Shown here in pieces: positions 1-8,368 of a stretch of DNA of 64,000 bases. Made by a program: the position numbers and the translations under genes. The stretch comes from JAFDZV01 sp048594725 (GTDB lineage Bacteria; Bacteroidota; Ignavibacteria; OLB7). Positions within the stretch are counted from its first letter, which is position 1, and every line of letters starts with the position of its first letter. A model generated the notes under the pieces. That model was not told the DNA's origin. It saw nothing but the letters and a program-made list of their open reading frames with translations, and made no database searches. The stretch covers positions 82,527 through 146,526 of the forward strand of contig JBMDXA010000115.1 in assembly GCA_048594725.1 (NCBI GenBank), given 5' to 3'.

Positions 1-1326
1 CAGCTTGCGCCAGAGGGTGGTTGTGCTGATACCGAGCTTCTCGGCGGCGATGGTCTTCTGCCCTTCGTACCGCTCCAGAATGCCGAGAATATACTGACGC
101 TCCACCTCGGCGAGTGTAAGATCCTGTGCTCCGGTGACGCCGTTGGTCTCGGCCGAGCGCTGCACCACCTCGCGTGGCAGATGGGTCTCGTCCAGCTGGG
201 GTCCGTCCGAGAGGATCACCAGGCGCTCGATGATATTCTGAAGCTCGCGGATATTGCCGGGCCAGCTATAGGTCATCAGGCATTCCAGGAGCGAGGGGCT
301 GCACGCGTTGAACGGCTTGTTCATCCGTTCGGAGTTGCGGCCGGCGAAATAGTTCGCCAGGGCGATGATATCCTCGCCGCGCTCGCGCAGCGGCGGCAGG
401 TGCACCGAGATCACGTTCAGGCGGTAATACAGATCCTGCCGGAACTTCCCCTCCTCCACCATCTTTCTGAGGTCGCGGTTGGTGGCGGCGATGATACGCA
501 CATCCACCTTCACCGGCTTGGTATCGCCCACGCGGTAGATCACCATCTGCTGGAGCACGCGGAGGAGCTTCGCCTGGGTTTCCAGCTGCATTTCGCCGAT
601 TTCGTCCAGGAAGATCGTTCCCCCGTCGGCCTCCTTGAACAGACCGTCCTTGTTGGAGATGGCGCCGGTGAACGCCCCCTTGATATGGCCGAAGAAGGTG
701 GACTCCTCCAGGTTCGGGGGGATGGCGCCGCAGTTGACCGGCACGAAGCTCTTGTTGCGCCGGTGGCTGAGCTGGTGGATAGCCTCGGCGATCAGCTCCT
801 TGCCGGTTCCCGACTCTCCCAGCAGCAGCACGGTGGTATCGGTGGGGGCCACCTTCTCCACCATCGTCAGCACGCTCTGGAGCGCCGGGGAGGTGCCGAT
901 AATCCGGCTGAACGCCTCCGGCCCGTTGATCCGGGATTCCAGCTGCTTCAGGCGGCTGTTGAGCGTACGCTTCTCCACCGCCTTCGAGACCAGCAGCAGA
1001 AGCTCCTCGGTGTTGGTCTGCTTGGTGATATAGTCGTATGCGCCCGCCTTCATCGCGGCCACGCCGTCCTCGACGGAGCTATAGCCGGTCACCAGCAGGA
1101 ACTCGACATCGGGACGCATCTCCTTGCCTTTCTGCAGGAGCGTCATCCCATCCACCGGCTCCATCTTCATATCGCTTATGACGAGGTCGAAGTTCTCCTC
1201 GCCGAGCAGTTTCAGTCCCTCCTCGCCATTCTGGCCGACGGAGACATCGTGACCATTGGCGGTCAGAAGCATGGAGTATGTTTTACGGACACTGGCCTGA
1301 TCATCAACTACAAGGATGCGCGCCAT
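1..1326 (-). CDS. NtrC-family sigma-54-dependent response regulator (3' end cut by window)
   Basis: Starts with ATG at 1326 (MARILVVDDQ) and stays open to base 1, so only the last few residues are missing; 442 codons are visible. Order: receiver domain (about 1-120, with the VVDD acidic pocket), AAA+ sigma-54 interaction domain (about 145-380, with Walker A GESGTGKE and the GAFTGA loop), then a Fis-type HTH ending in LWRKL. The family activates sigma-54 promoters by ATP-driven remodelling once its receiver Asp is phosphorylated. It lies 7 nt after the kinase gene at 1334-1999, so that kinase is its likely partner. Target genes are not visible. Confidence 0.93.
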   Translation of the reverse strand, partial: MARILVVDDQASVRKTYSMLLTANGHDVSVGQNGEEGLKLLGEENFDLVISDMKMEPVDGMTLLQKGKEMRPDVEFLLVTGYSSVEDGVAAMKAGAYDYITKQTNTEELLLLVSKAVEKRTLNSRLKQLESRINGPEAFSRIIGTSPALQSVLTMVEKVAPTDTTVLLLGESGTGKELIAEAIHQLSHRRNKSFVPVNCGAIPPNLEESTFFGHIKGAFTGAISNKDGLFKEADGGTIFLDEIGEMQLETQAKLLRVLQQMVIYRVGDTKPVKVDVRIIAATNRDLRKMVEEGKFRQDLYYRLNVISVHLPPLRERGEDIIALANYFAGRNSERMNKPFNACSPSLLECLMTYSWPGNIRELQNIIERLVILSDGPQLDETHLPREVVQRSAETNGVTGAQDLTLAEVERQYILGILERYEGQKTIAAEKLGISTTTLWRKL

Positions 1327-1333
1327 TGCTTAC

Positions 1334-1999
1334 TCAGATACTTTGTGGAAAACGAATGGTTACCGTAGTGCCCTTGGGTTCGGCACCGGCTATCTCGATA
1401 CTACCGTGGTGCAGGTCCAGGATACGCTGCACGATATTCAATCCCACCCCAAGCTGCCCATCGCGCGACGAGTAGAACGGGGTCATCACAGCGGGGAATT
1501 TATCACGAGCGATCCCCTGTCCATCATCAACAATCGTGATCTCTCGTAACGCCCCTTCATTTCGAAGGGTCACATCGGCACGTGAGGCCCCCGACTGCAT
1601 TGCATTTTGCAAAATCTCGCGAAACAATCTTGCAAACTGAGATGCATCCACCTGGATGATCTCACCGGAGGAGGCGCCGTGAAGCTCCACCGGAATCGTG
1701 ATCTCCCCCTGCTTGACCGCCGACTCCACCAGCCCGGCGAGTTCGGTTTCGATCCTTGTTGGAACACCAATAGCGGAAAAATAGACCGCCCGCTCGATTA
1801 GCATCTCCAGGCGGACCGATTCGGACATGATGATCTGAAACAGTTCCTGATGCATTTCCGGGGGGAAATCGCCTACCAGCATCTCGGCCGACATCCTGAT
1901 ACTAGCAACAGGGTTGCCAAGCTCATGCGCGAGATGCCGCATAAAAAGGTTGAGGGGCAACAGACGGTCCGGCGCCTGCCGCTCTACTGCATCATCCAT
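1334..1999 (-). CDS. Soluble sensor histidine kinase
   Basis: About 221 residues from the ATG at 1999. It has an H-box with phospho-acceptor His about 25 (LAHELGNP), an N-box (ILQNAMQSG), a G1 box (DDGQGI), an F-box (PFYSS) and a G2 box (GVGLNI). There is no membrane segment and no visible sensor domain, so it probably takes its signal from a partner protein. The frame is open to an ATG at 2131, but that start would overlap the upstream regulator and add 44 residues with no domain character; I prefer 1999, which has GGAAG about 11 nt upstream. It is the third gene of the 4906-to-1 operon, directly before the NtrC-type regulator. Confidence 0.88.
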   Translation of the reverse strand: MDDAVERQAPDRLLPLNLFMRHLAHELGNPVASIRMSAEMLVGDFPPEMHQELFQIIMSESVRLEMLIERAVYFSAIGVPTRIETELAGLVESAVKQGEITIPVELHGASSGEIIQVDASQFARLFREILQNAMQSGASRADVTLRNEGALREITIVDDGQGIARDKFPAVMTPFYSSRDGQLGVGLNIVQRILDLHHGSIEIAGAEPKGTTVTIRFPQSI

Positions 2000-2108
2000 A
2001 ACAGCTTTCACTTCCAAGAGAAATAGGTGAGGCACGCTCCGTATCGCAACGGATGGCCTGTATTTGCGGGCAACGGGGACTCCGCCCGGGGCTGCGCCGG
2101 CAGCATGC

Positions 2109-2774
2109 TCAGCTTCTGCTGAGCCATGCAAGATACTCAGATGCGGTCTTGTTGGCAGGATCTATTCCAAGCGCCCGGCGGAAGTGCCCGGCGGCTTCAT
2201 CCCTTCCCTTCTCTTCCAGCAGGGAGCAGATGCCGAGCAGAAGATGCCCCTCGGCGCACCAGGGATCGGCCCCCAGTGCCTTTTTCAGAAAGATTTCCGC
2301 TTTGCCGGTCTCCCCAAGCATCAGAGCGCGTTTGCCGAGCGCAAGATTCAGATCTCCCTTTTCCTCCGCCGGCGGCTCGGCGGGAAGCTCCATACGTTCG
2401 AAAATCTCATCAACCAGCGACCGGATGGTCCGGATGCTGAACGGCTTCCGTATATAGTCTATCGCGCCCAGCGAGGCTGCTTCCAGGAGCTGCTCCGGCA
2501 ATCCGTACGCGGTGATGATAACTGCGGGAGGGGATGCCGGGTCGATCGTCCGGATCTCCCTGAGCATCTCAAGCCCGGTCATGCCCGGCATCCGCAGATC
2601 GATCAGGAGCAGATCGTAGCTCCGTTCCTGGTACTTGCGCAACCCCTCCACCCCGCTGGATGCCGATTCTACAACGATATTGTCGCTTTTCAGCGCATGG
2701 ACTACGGTAAAACGTATATTTTTTTCGTCATCGACGACCAGAACGATTTTCTGCCGGGCTGCCCCATCGCTCAT
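2109..2774 (-). CDS. Response regulator, REC domain fused to TPR-like repeats
   Basis: 221 residues. The receiver domain has D15/D16, phospho-acceptor D59 (LLLIDLRMPG), T88 and K110. After a short acidic/Pro linker, residues about 140-215 form TPR-like helices (LALGKRALMLGETGKAEIF and a second repeat). There is no DNA-binding or enzymatic output domain, so output is probably by protein-protein contact, perhaps with the kinase encoded next. It sits between two kinases, as expected for a relay intermediate. The relay role is inference. Confidence 0.9.
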   Translation of the reverse strand: MSDGAARQKIVLVVDDEKNIRFTVVHALKSDNIVVESASSGVEGLRKYQERSYDLLLIDLRMPGMTGLEMLREIRTIDPASPPAVIITAYGLPEQLLEAASLGAIDYIRKPFSIRTIRSLVDEIFERMELPAEPPAEEKGDLNLALGKRALMLGETGKAEIFLKKALGADPWCAEGHLLLGICSLLEEKGRDEAAGHFRRALGIDPANKTASEYLAWLSRS

Positions 2775-3034
2775 TTCCTGAATCCTCCTTTCCTTATCCC
2801 CCCTTCACGATCAACTGCTGCTGTACTTCGGCTGGTGAACCCAGGGCCCGATCAGCGCGGCCTGGTATATGGCGTATCAGGCCACAGATGGTATAGGGAG
2901 TGATATACGCTATGTGCCGGGCAATCGGCGGCCATGCAGACGCCCATATCCCAGGTTGCGTACCTTCCTGCGATACGGGAGATTGCTCTGCGGCTATTCT
3001 GATCCTGTGGCTGTACAACCGTGGCGCGTTTCTA

Positions 3035-4906
3035 TCATTGTTCGCTCTGCGGGCTTCTCGGCAGGGTGAAATAAAAGGAACTCCCCCTGCCCACAGCACT
3101 CTCGACCCATACGTCACCGCCATGGGCCTCCACTATCTCTTTAACAATTGCCAGGCCAAGTCCTGATCCCCCCGCCCGCTGGTCGTCGCGGATCTGATAG
3201 AACTTCTCGAAGATGTGCGCCGCCTCCGGCTGGGAGATGCCGGGGCCGTTATCCCGCACGCAGAATCGCACCACCCCGTCCAGAGCCTCCGCCCCTACCA
3301 TGATCGTCCCCTGGAACGGGGTATAGCGGAGCGCATTGCTGTAGAGATTGCTGAACACCTGGGCGATGCGGTCCTCATCGGCATGCACCGGGGGAAGCTC
3401 CATCAGGATGCCGGTGGTGTCGATCCGGATCTCCTGGCGTCCGGCAACCGGGGCTATCCTCCTTGCAGCATCATCGGCCAGGCGCCTGGGCTCTATCGCC
3501 CTGAGCCGGAGCCGCACCTTTCCGGATTCTATCCGGGAGAGATCCAGAAGATCGTTGACGAACCCCTGCAGCCGCCGCACGTCCTCCTGCATGTTCTCCA
3601 GCAGCTGGTGCTGCACCGCGTCGAAGCGGATCGATTCCTCCTCCTCCAGGAGCAGCTCCAGGCTCATCCCCATCGATGTAAGGGGGGTGCGAAGCTCGTG
3701 CGAGACGGTTGAGACCATCTTGGTCTTGATCTCATCCAGCCGCTTGAAACGGGTGATATCCTTCAGCCGGAAGACGTAGCCGAGGATATCGCTCTCCCCG
3801 TCGCGGATGGTCTGCGCCTCGTAGCTGAAGGTCTTCGGCTCGCCGCGCAGCTCTATCTGCACGATCCGCTCGGCCCCGTCCAGGGAGCCGGCATCCACAT
3901 CCCGCTGAAGCTGGCCGATGAACTCCCGCTCGCCGGCAAGCTCGCTCAGGGTGGCCCCCAGCGCCAGCCGTGCCGGCAGATCGAAGATGCTCTCGGCCTC
4001 GCGGTTGAAATAGATGAGGGTTCCGTTCTGATCGGTGGCGACGATGACATCGGAGAGATCGCGCACGATGGTCTCGCAGCGGCGTTTCTCCGCCACGATC
4101 TGGTTCAGCTTCATCGCGTCGTACTCGCGCAGCTGCTGGATCATCCGGTTGAAGTGGCGGACAAGCTCGCTCAGTTCATCGCTCGCATCGTAGGCGACGA
4201 TCTCATGGAGGAAGTCCCCTTCAGCCACCCGCTGCGCGCTCAGCGTCAGATCATTGATGGGACGGAGAATCGTCTGGAGCACCTTCTGGCTGGCGATGAC
4301 GCTGATGGCGAGCACCGCCACGGCGATGATAAAGGTGGAATACGCCACGAAACGGGCGGCCGAGCGGATCTCGGCGATGCGGACGGCCGACTGCTCGTGC
4401 AGAATGGAAACATGCTTCTGAAGGCGCATCAGAAGCACCTCATAGGTGGGGACGAAACTGCGGCCGTAATCGATCATCCCCTGCTCCACCCCCTGGCCGC
4501 CACTGCGTTCCCCGGATGCGACGGTGGCTACCAGCCCGGTGAAGGTGGCGTTCAGCCCGCTGAACATGGCCCCCACCTCCCGGATGAAGGCCGCTTCGGA
4601 GGAATCGCGCTGGTTGTGGGAGAGACGGTCCAGCCACCGGTAGAATGCCGCCTGGTGGGTGGATGCCTGGGCACGGGCGCTATCGTTCTGGTCGGTGATA
4701 TAGCGGATCACCGCAAGGTTGTAGAGCGAAAGCTCCAGCCGCATCTGATCGGCGGATTCCGCATTGACGAAATCGACCGATCCGATGGAGAGAAGCTGTT
4801 CGCCAACCTCATCGATGCTCACCACCGTCCATGCCGCGATAAACGTCACCAGCAGCACGACGACCGTAAAGCCCAGCATCACCTTGGCCCGCAGCGAGCG
4901 TATCAT
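3035..4906 (-). CDS. Membrane sensor histidine kinase (HAMP-PAS-HisKA-HATPase)
   Basis: 623 residues. TM1 is at about 8-30, a helical periplasmic sensor region covers about 31-185, TM2 is at about 186-206, HAMP at about 208-260, PAS at about 275-390 and HisKA has H403 (VSHELRTPLTS). The C-terminal ATPase has an N-box (NLYSNALRY), DNGPGI and GGSGLGLAIV. The periplasmic part looks like a four-helix bundle of the kind found in chemoreceptor-like kinases. It is the first gene of the signalling operon; 260 non-coding bases separate it from the REC-TPR gene. Confidence 0.93.
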   Translation of the reverse strand: MIRSLRAKVMLGFTVVVLLVTFIAAWTVVSIDEVGEQLLSIGSVDFVNAESADQMRLELSLYNLAVIRYITDQNDSARAQASTHQAAFYRWLDRLSHNQRDSSEAAFIREVGAMFSGLNATFTGLVATVASGERSGGQGVEQGMIDYGRSFVPTYEVLLMRLQKHVSILHEQSAVRIAEIRSAARFVAYSTFIIAVAVLAISVIASQKVLQTILRPINDLTLSAQRVAEGDFLHEIVAYDASDELSELVRHFNRMIQQLREYDAMKLNQIVAEKRRCETIVRDLSDVIVATDQNGTLIYFNREAESIFDLPARLALGATLSELAGEREFIGQLQRDVDAGSLDGAERIVQIELRGEPKTFSYEAQTIRDGESDILGYVFRLKDITRFKRLDEIKTKMVSTVSHELRTPLTSMGMSLELLLEEEESIRFDAVQHQLLENMQEDVRRLQGFVNDLLDLSRIESGKVRLRLRAIEPRRLADDAARRIAPVAGRQEIRIDTTGILMELPPVHADEDRIAQVFSNLYSNALRYTPFQGTIMVGAEALDGVVRFCVRDNGPGISQPEAAHIFEKFYQIRDDQRAGGSGLGLAIVKEIVEAHGGDVWVESAVGRGSSFYFTLPRSPQSEQ

Positions 4907-4912
4907 GAGTCC

Positions 4913-4985
4913 ATAAGTCCAGTCCAGTGGAAGAAGTCCAGGGGTTCAGGAGTCTAAGGGTTCGAGGAGTCTGGGGTCCGGGAGT
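4913..4985. repeat. GAAGTCC/GGAGTCT-type short interspersed repeat upstream of a kinase gene
   Basis: A degenerate array of 7-8 base units (agtccag, ggagtct, gggttcg) lies directly upstream of the kinase start at 4906. A very similar array lies at 58535-58580, directly upstream of the DprE1-like gene; both share the order GACTCCTG-A/G-ACCC followed by GACTTCTTCC when read towards the gene. Confidence 0.6.
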
Positions 4986-5020
4986 ATCCGTAACGATCAT
5001 CGTCCAACGCCCCTCCCGTC

Positions 5021-5055
5021 AATCGAAAATCCAAAATCGCAAATCGACAATCGAA
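5021..5055. repeat. Heptamer AATCGNA tract (5 units)
   Basis: Five exact 7-base units in a row: AATCGAA, AATCCAA, AATCGCA, AATCGAC, AATCGAA. They lie 15 bases beyond the stop codon of the surface-antigen gene (5070-6761). Related tracts occur at 10504, 48000, 48047, 54591 and 58645. Confidence 0.85.
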
Positions 5056-5069
5056 GATCTCGCCGTCAA

Positions 5070-6761
5070 TCAATACAGGTAGGGCGCCGGCGGACGGTAA
5101 TCGAGCGTGCCGAAGACATCGAAGGCTTCCTGGCTGCTGATGATAAGGCGGCTGAACCGCTTCTCGTCGAAGTTGTAGGCCAGATCCAGCCGGAGCAGCC
5201 CCTTGTCGATACGGTTGTTGGCGCTGCTGATGCGGATGCCGAACCCGGCGCTGGAATGGAAGCGGGCATCCGGAAGCTGCACCCCCTGCTTCCATGCCGA
5301 GCCGATATCGTAGAACGCGGTGGCGCCGAAATCGAACAGCCAGATCCGCATGATCGGATACAGGCGGTATTCGAGGTTGAAGAGCATCCGGTTGTCGCCG
5401 AAGTTCTCCAGGCGCGAGTAGCCCCGCAGACCGTTCAGGTTATCCAGGGGAACAAAGAGATAGCGGGGCCAGTTCCAGACGTTCGACTGCTCGAAGCGCG
5501 CGGCAAGCGCCCCCGCGACGAGCTTGTAGCCGGCGCTGGCAACCACCCGTTCGGTAGTAAACCGCGCCTCCTTCTTTGCCAGCCCCGTCCCCCCCTCCAC
5601 GGAGGCAAAACCGTAGAAATCGCCATGGCGCACCGCCTGCCGGGCATCGGCGCCGATGTAGACCAGATTGTCCAGACCGCCGTGATGCGGGGCCACCTTG
5701 CCGATGGAGACGCTTCCGGCGCCGCCGACCGGCACCTGGCGCTCCCCCTCGAAATCGTAGTTGACGAAGCGGGTATACTGTTTCCGCTGCGAGCCGATGC
5801 CGCCGAACACCCCGATGCTGTTGTCCATCGCGCGATGCACATCCGGCAGGGCGTCCCGCAGGGTACGGTTGTAGGTCATGCTCAGCGAGGCGCGGAAGAC
5901 ATTGCCCACCGGCCCGCGCGAGGTGCTGTACCAGCCGCCGGCAGCGGTCTGCCGCACGTCGGTCTTCAGCGACAGCACCTCCCCATCCGGCTGGCTGAAA
6001 TCGAACGTCTCCTCGCCATCGAAATAGGAGACCGCCGTATTGAACCCGTAGCGGGTGCGATCGGAGAAGAACGGGCGCCCCACGTAGAAGCTGCCGAAAC
6101 GCTCCGGGGCGGCAAACCCCGCATCGGCGCCGATATAGATATGAGAGCCGAAGATGTTCGGGTTGTAATAGGAGCCGATATAGCGCCAGCCACGATCGTT
6201 GAAGCTGGTGTAATCGGCGCTGACGCCGAACTGCTTGCCCAGCCCGAAGAGATTGGCCTCGCGAAGCCCCAGAAATCCGGAGGTGACATCCTCCGACTCG
6301 CTATAATTGCCCGAGACCCGCAACGACCACGCATCGCGCGTTCTGATCACCAGGTCGGCATAGGGAATCTCCTCCTCCTCCTCCCCCTCCAGCGGCACCA
6401 CCTCGAACTCGATCTCGGAGAAGATGGTAAGGCGGCGGAGGTTCTGTTCCAGCTCGTCGAGGTCGATCTGCCGGAGCGTATCATCCCTTTTGAAGAAGAG
6501 CTCATTGCGCACCGCCCGTTCCCTGGTGCGGGTATGCATCCAGTTGAGCAGATCCCCGAACGCCCCCACCACCGGGATGATGGCGGTGCTATCGAACACC
6601 TCGGCGGTATGGATCACCACGCTGTCGAGGATGAAGGTACGGATCGGTTCTCTGGCGTTCTCCGTATCGGAGGGTTGTGCCGCGGCGGGGAGGGCCAGCA
6701 TCCAGCAGCAGGGGATCAGCAGCAGGAGAAGGAGTCGGTTGATCGGGGATGTCATCACCAT
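5070..6761 (-). CDS. BamA/TamA-like outer-membrane surface antigen
   Basis: About 563 residues from the ATG at 6761. A signal peptide (RLLLLLLIPCCWMLALPAAA) is followed by a POTRA-like segment (DTLRQIDLDELEQNLRRL, then EIEFEVV) and a long region of alternating beta strands ending in Tyr, typical of a C-terminal beta-barrel of the D15/Omp85 family. Only one POTRA-like unit is obvious, fewer than the five of BamA, so this is more likely an Omp85-like relative than the main BamA. An acidic EEEEE insert lies in the POTRA region. The reading frame extends to 6872, but the signal peptide fixes the start at 6761 or 6755. Confidence 0.82.
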   Translation of the reverse strand: MVMTSPINRLLLLLLIPCCWMLALPAAAQPSDTENAREPIRTFILDSVVIHTAEVFDSTAIIPVVGAFGDLLNWMHTRTRERAVRNELFFKRDDTLRQIDLDELEQNLRRLTIFSEIEFEVVPLEGEEEEEIPYADLVIRTRDAWSLRVSGNYSESEDVTSGFLGLREANLFGLGKQFGVSADYTSFNDRGWRYIGSYYNPNIFGSHIYIGADAGFAAPERFGSFYVGRPFFSDRTRYGFNTAVSYFDGEETFDFSQPDGEVLSLKTDVRQTAAGGWYSTSRGPVGNVFRASLSMTYNRTLRDALPDVHRAMDNSIGVFGGIGSQRKQYTRFVNYDFEGERQVPVGGAGSVSIGKVAPHHGGLDNLVYIGADARQAVRHGDFYGFASVEGGTGLAKKEARFTTERVVASAGYKLVAGALAARFEQSNVWNWPRYLFVPLDNLNGLRGYSRLENFGDNRMLFNLEYRLYPIMRIWLFDFGATAFYDIGSAWKQGVQLPDARFHSSAGFGIRISSANNRIDKGLLRLDLAYNFDEKRFSRLIISSQEAFDVFGTLDYRPPAPYLY

Positions 6762-6803
6762 GGTATTAGTAGAGCCTGGGGGCAAACGTGGTGCCAGAAC
6801 AGT

Positions 6804-6826
6804 GAACCCGCCGTACTGGCGGGTTC
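6804..6826 (-). terminator. Hairpin downstream of the NfeD gene
   Basis: A 9-bp perfect stem (GAACCCGCC / GGCGGGTTC) with a 5-base loop between the NfeD-type gene and the surface-antigen gene. There is no clear T-run, so it could be a processing or attenuation hairpin. Confidence 0.5.
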
Positions 6827-6904
6827 GTGCCGGGCTCTGCCCTACTATACCTCCGCTCACCTTTATCTGCAACGATAAAGTGGCGTGCGCCGTTTATCCC
6901 CGCA

Positions 6905-8257
6905 TCACGCGCTGGCGGCGGCCTTTCGCACCACGATCTTCCTCCCCTCCACATGCACCACCATCACCGATTCTCCGGCCTGAATATATTCCCCTTCGGT
7001 GATGACATCGTAGCGGTCGGCCCCGATCTGCGCCACCCCGGCCGGCCGGAGCGTGGTAAGGGCCGCCCCCTGGAATCCGAGCAGCTCGGCATAATCAGGA
7101 GCGCTCACATAGCCGGCGGTGGAGGTCTGGGCGGTTGTGAGGATGAACCGGTTGAACGCGCTGGACTTGGGCAGATAGCGGAACATCAGCACCACCAGGA
7201 TGGTAAGGCCGATGAACGATGCGGCGAGCGTATACAGCGGTGCGGTAAGGGAATCCGAGGAGAGGATGTTCAGATTGCTGACCAGCGACAGGAAGAGGCT
7301 TGCCACGATCAGCACCGCGCCGCTGATCCCGGCCACACCGAACCCCGGTATCACGAAGATCTCCAGCACCAGCAGGGCGATGCCGGCCACGAACATCAGC
7401 ACCTCCACGAACGTGGCGAGATCGGCCAGATACTGCGCCCCGAAGAACAGGCCGATGCAGATCACCCCCAGACCCGACATCATCCCCACATGCCCGGTCT
7501 TCACCGAGTAGAAGATCCCCCCCAGCCCCAGCATGATGAGGATGGAGCTCATCACCGGGGTGGTAAGGAACCGCACGAGTGATTCTCCCCAGGAGAACTC
7601 CGTGCGGATCACCGTGGCGCCGCCGTACCCCAGCTTCGTGATGGCATCCTCCAGTCCGGGAGCCACCGCATCGCAATACCCCGCCCGTACCGCCTCCTCG
7701 GTGGTAAGGCTGAGGAGCTGCCCATGCTTCTTGATAGAGGAATCGGGGATCATGATGGTCTCATCAACCATCGCCTCGGCGATATGGGGATCGCGGCCGT
7801 TCCGCTCGGCGGTGGCGCGCATCTCGCTCCGCATATAGCTCACCACCTTCTCCGATGCCTTCACCCCGGAGCCATCCACGGGCGTGGCGGCACCGATCGT
7901 CCCCCCCGGCGCCATCACGATCTTCCCCGCCGCAAGCGTTATCAGAGCCCCGGCCGAGATCGCCCTGGTATCGACGAAGGCGGCCACCGGAACGGAGGAA
8001 TTGATGAGCGCATCGCGGATCTCGGTGGCAACATCCACCCGGCCGCCGAAGGTGTTGACATGCAGCAGCACCGCCGAGGCCCGGTTCTCCCTGGCGTCGG
8101 CCAGCACGCGCCGCACATACGGGCCCATGCCCAGATCCACCTCGCCGGTGATCTCGGCCACATATACTTTTTTCTGTTGCCCCTGAAGCATGCCCGCCGC
8201 CGTCACAAACACCAGCAGCAGTCCTGCTATCCGGGCGAACGTTCTCAATGCATTCAT
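6905..8257 (-). CDS. NfeD-family membrane-bound serine protease (ClpP class)
   Basis: About 450 residues. The start at 8257 is fixed by a strong GGAGGAGG ribosome site just upstream and the signal segment MNALRTFARIAGLLLVFV. Residues about 30-230 are a ClpP/crotonase-like protease domain with the SAGA motif around the catalytic Ser (DTRAISAGALITLAAGK). Four or more membrane helices follow, then a C-terminal NfeD OB-fold (about 385-450). NfeD proteases cleave C-terminal hydrophobic regions of partner proteins such as stomatins; no stomatin gene is adjacent here. Confidence 0.92.
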   Translation of the reverse strand: MNALRTFARIAGLLLVFVTAAGMLQGQQKKVYVAEITGEVDLGMGPYVRRVLADARENRASAVLLHVNTFGGRVDVATEIRDALINSSVPVAAFVDTRAISAGALITLAAGKIVMAPGGTIGAATPVDGSGVKASEKVVSYMRSEMRATAERNGRDPHIAEAMVDETIMIPDSSIKKHGQLLSLTTEEAVRAGYCDAVAPGLEDAITKLGYGGATVIRTEFSWGESLVRFLTTPVMSSILIMLGLGGIFYSVKTGHVGMMSGLGVICIGLFFGAQYLADLATFVEVLMFVAGIALLVLEIFVIPGFGVAGISGAVLIVASLFLSLVSNLNILSSDSLTAPLYTLAASFIGLTILVVLMFRYLPKSSAFNRFILTTAQTSTAGYVSAPDYAELLGFQGAALTTLRPAGVAQIGADRYDVITEGEYIQAGESVMVVHVEGRKIVVRKAAASA

Positions 8258-8287
8258 AGCCTCCTCCTCCGGAGATCGATCTGTAGG

Positions 8288-8330
8288 GCCCGTGTATACG
8301 GGCAACCCCGGGGCGCGGTTGCGCGGGGTT
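8288..8330. terminator. Two adjacent hairpins between GT-C gene and NfeD gene
   Basis: GCCCGT-GTAT-ACGGGC (8288-8303) is followed at once by AACCCC...GGGGTT (8304-8330). Together they lie after the stop of the glycosyltransferase and before the NfeD ribosome site, so they may end the upstream transcript. Confidence 0.45.
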
Positions 8331-8368
8331 GCGCACACGGGGAATATACGGAGAAGGGGGCCCGCCCC

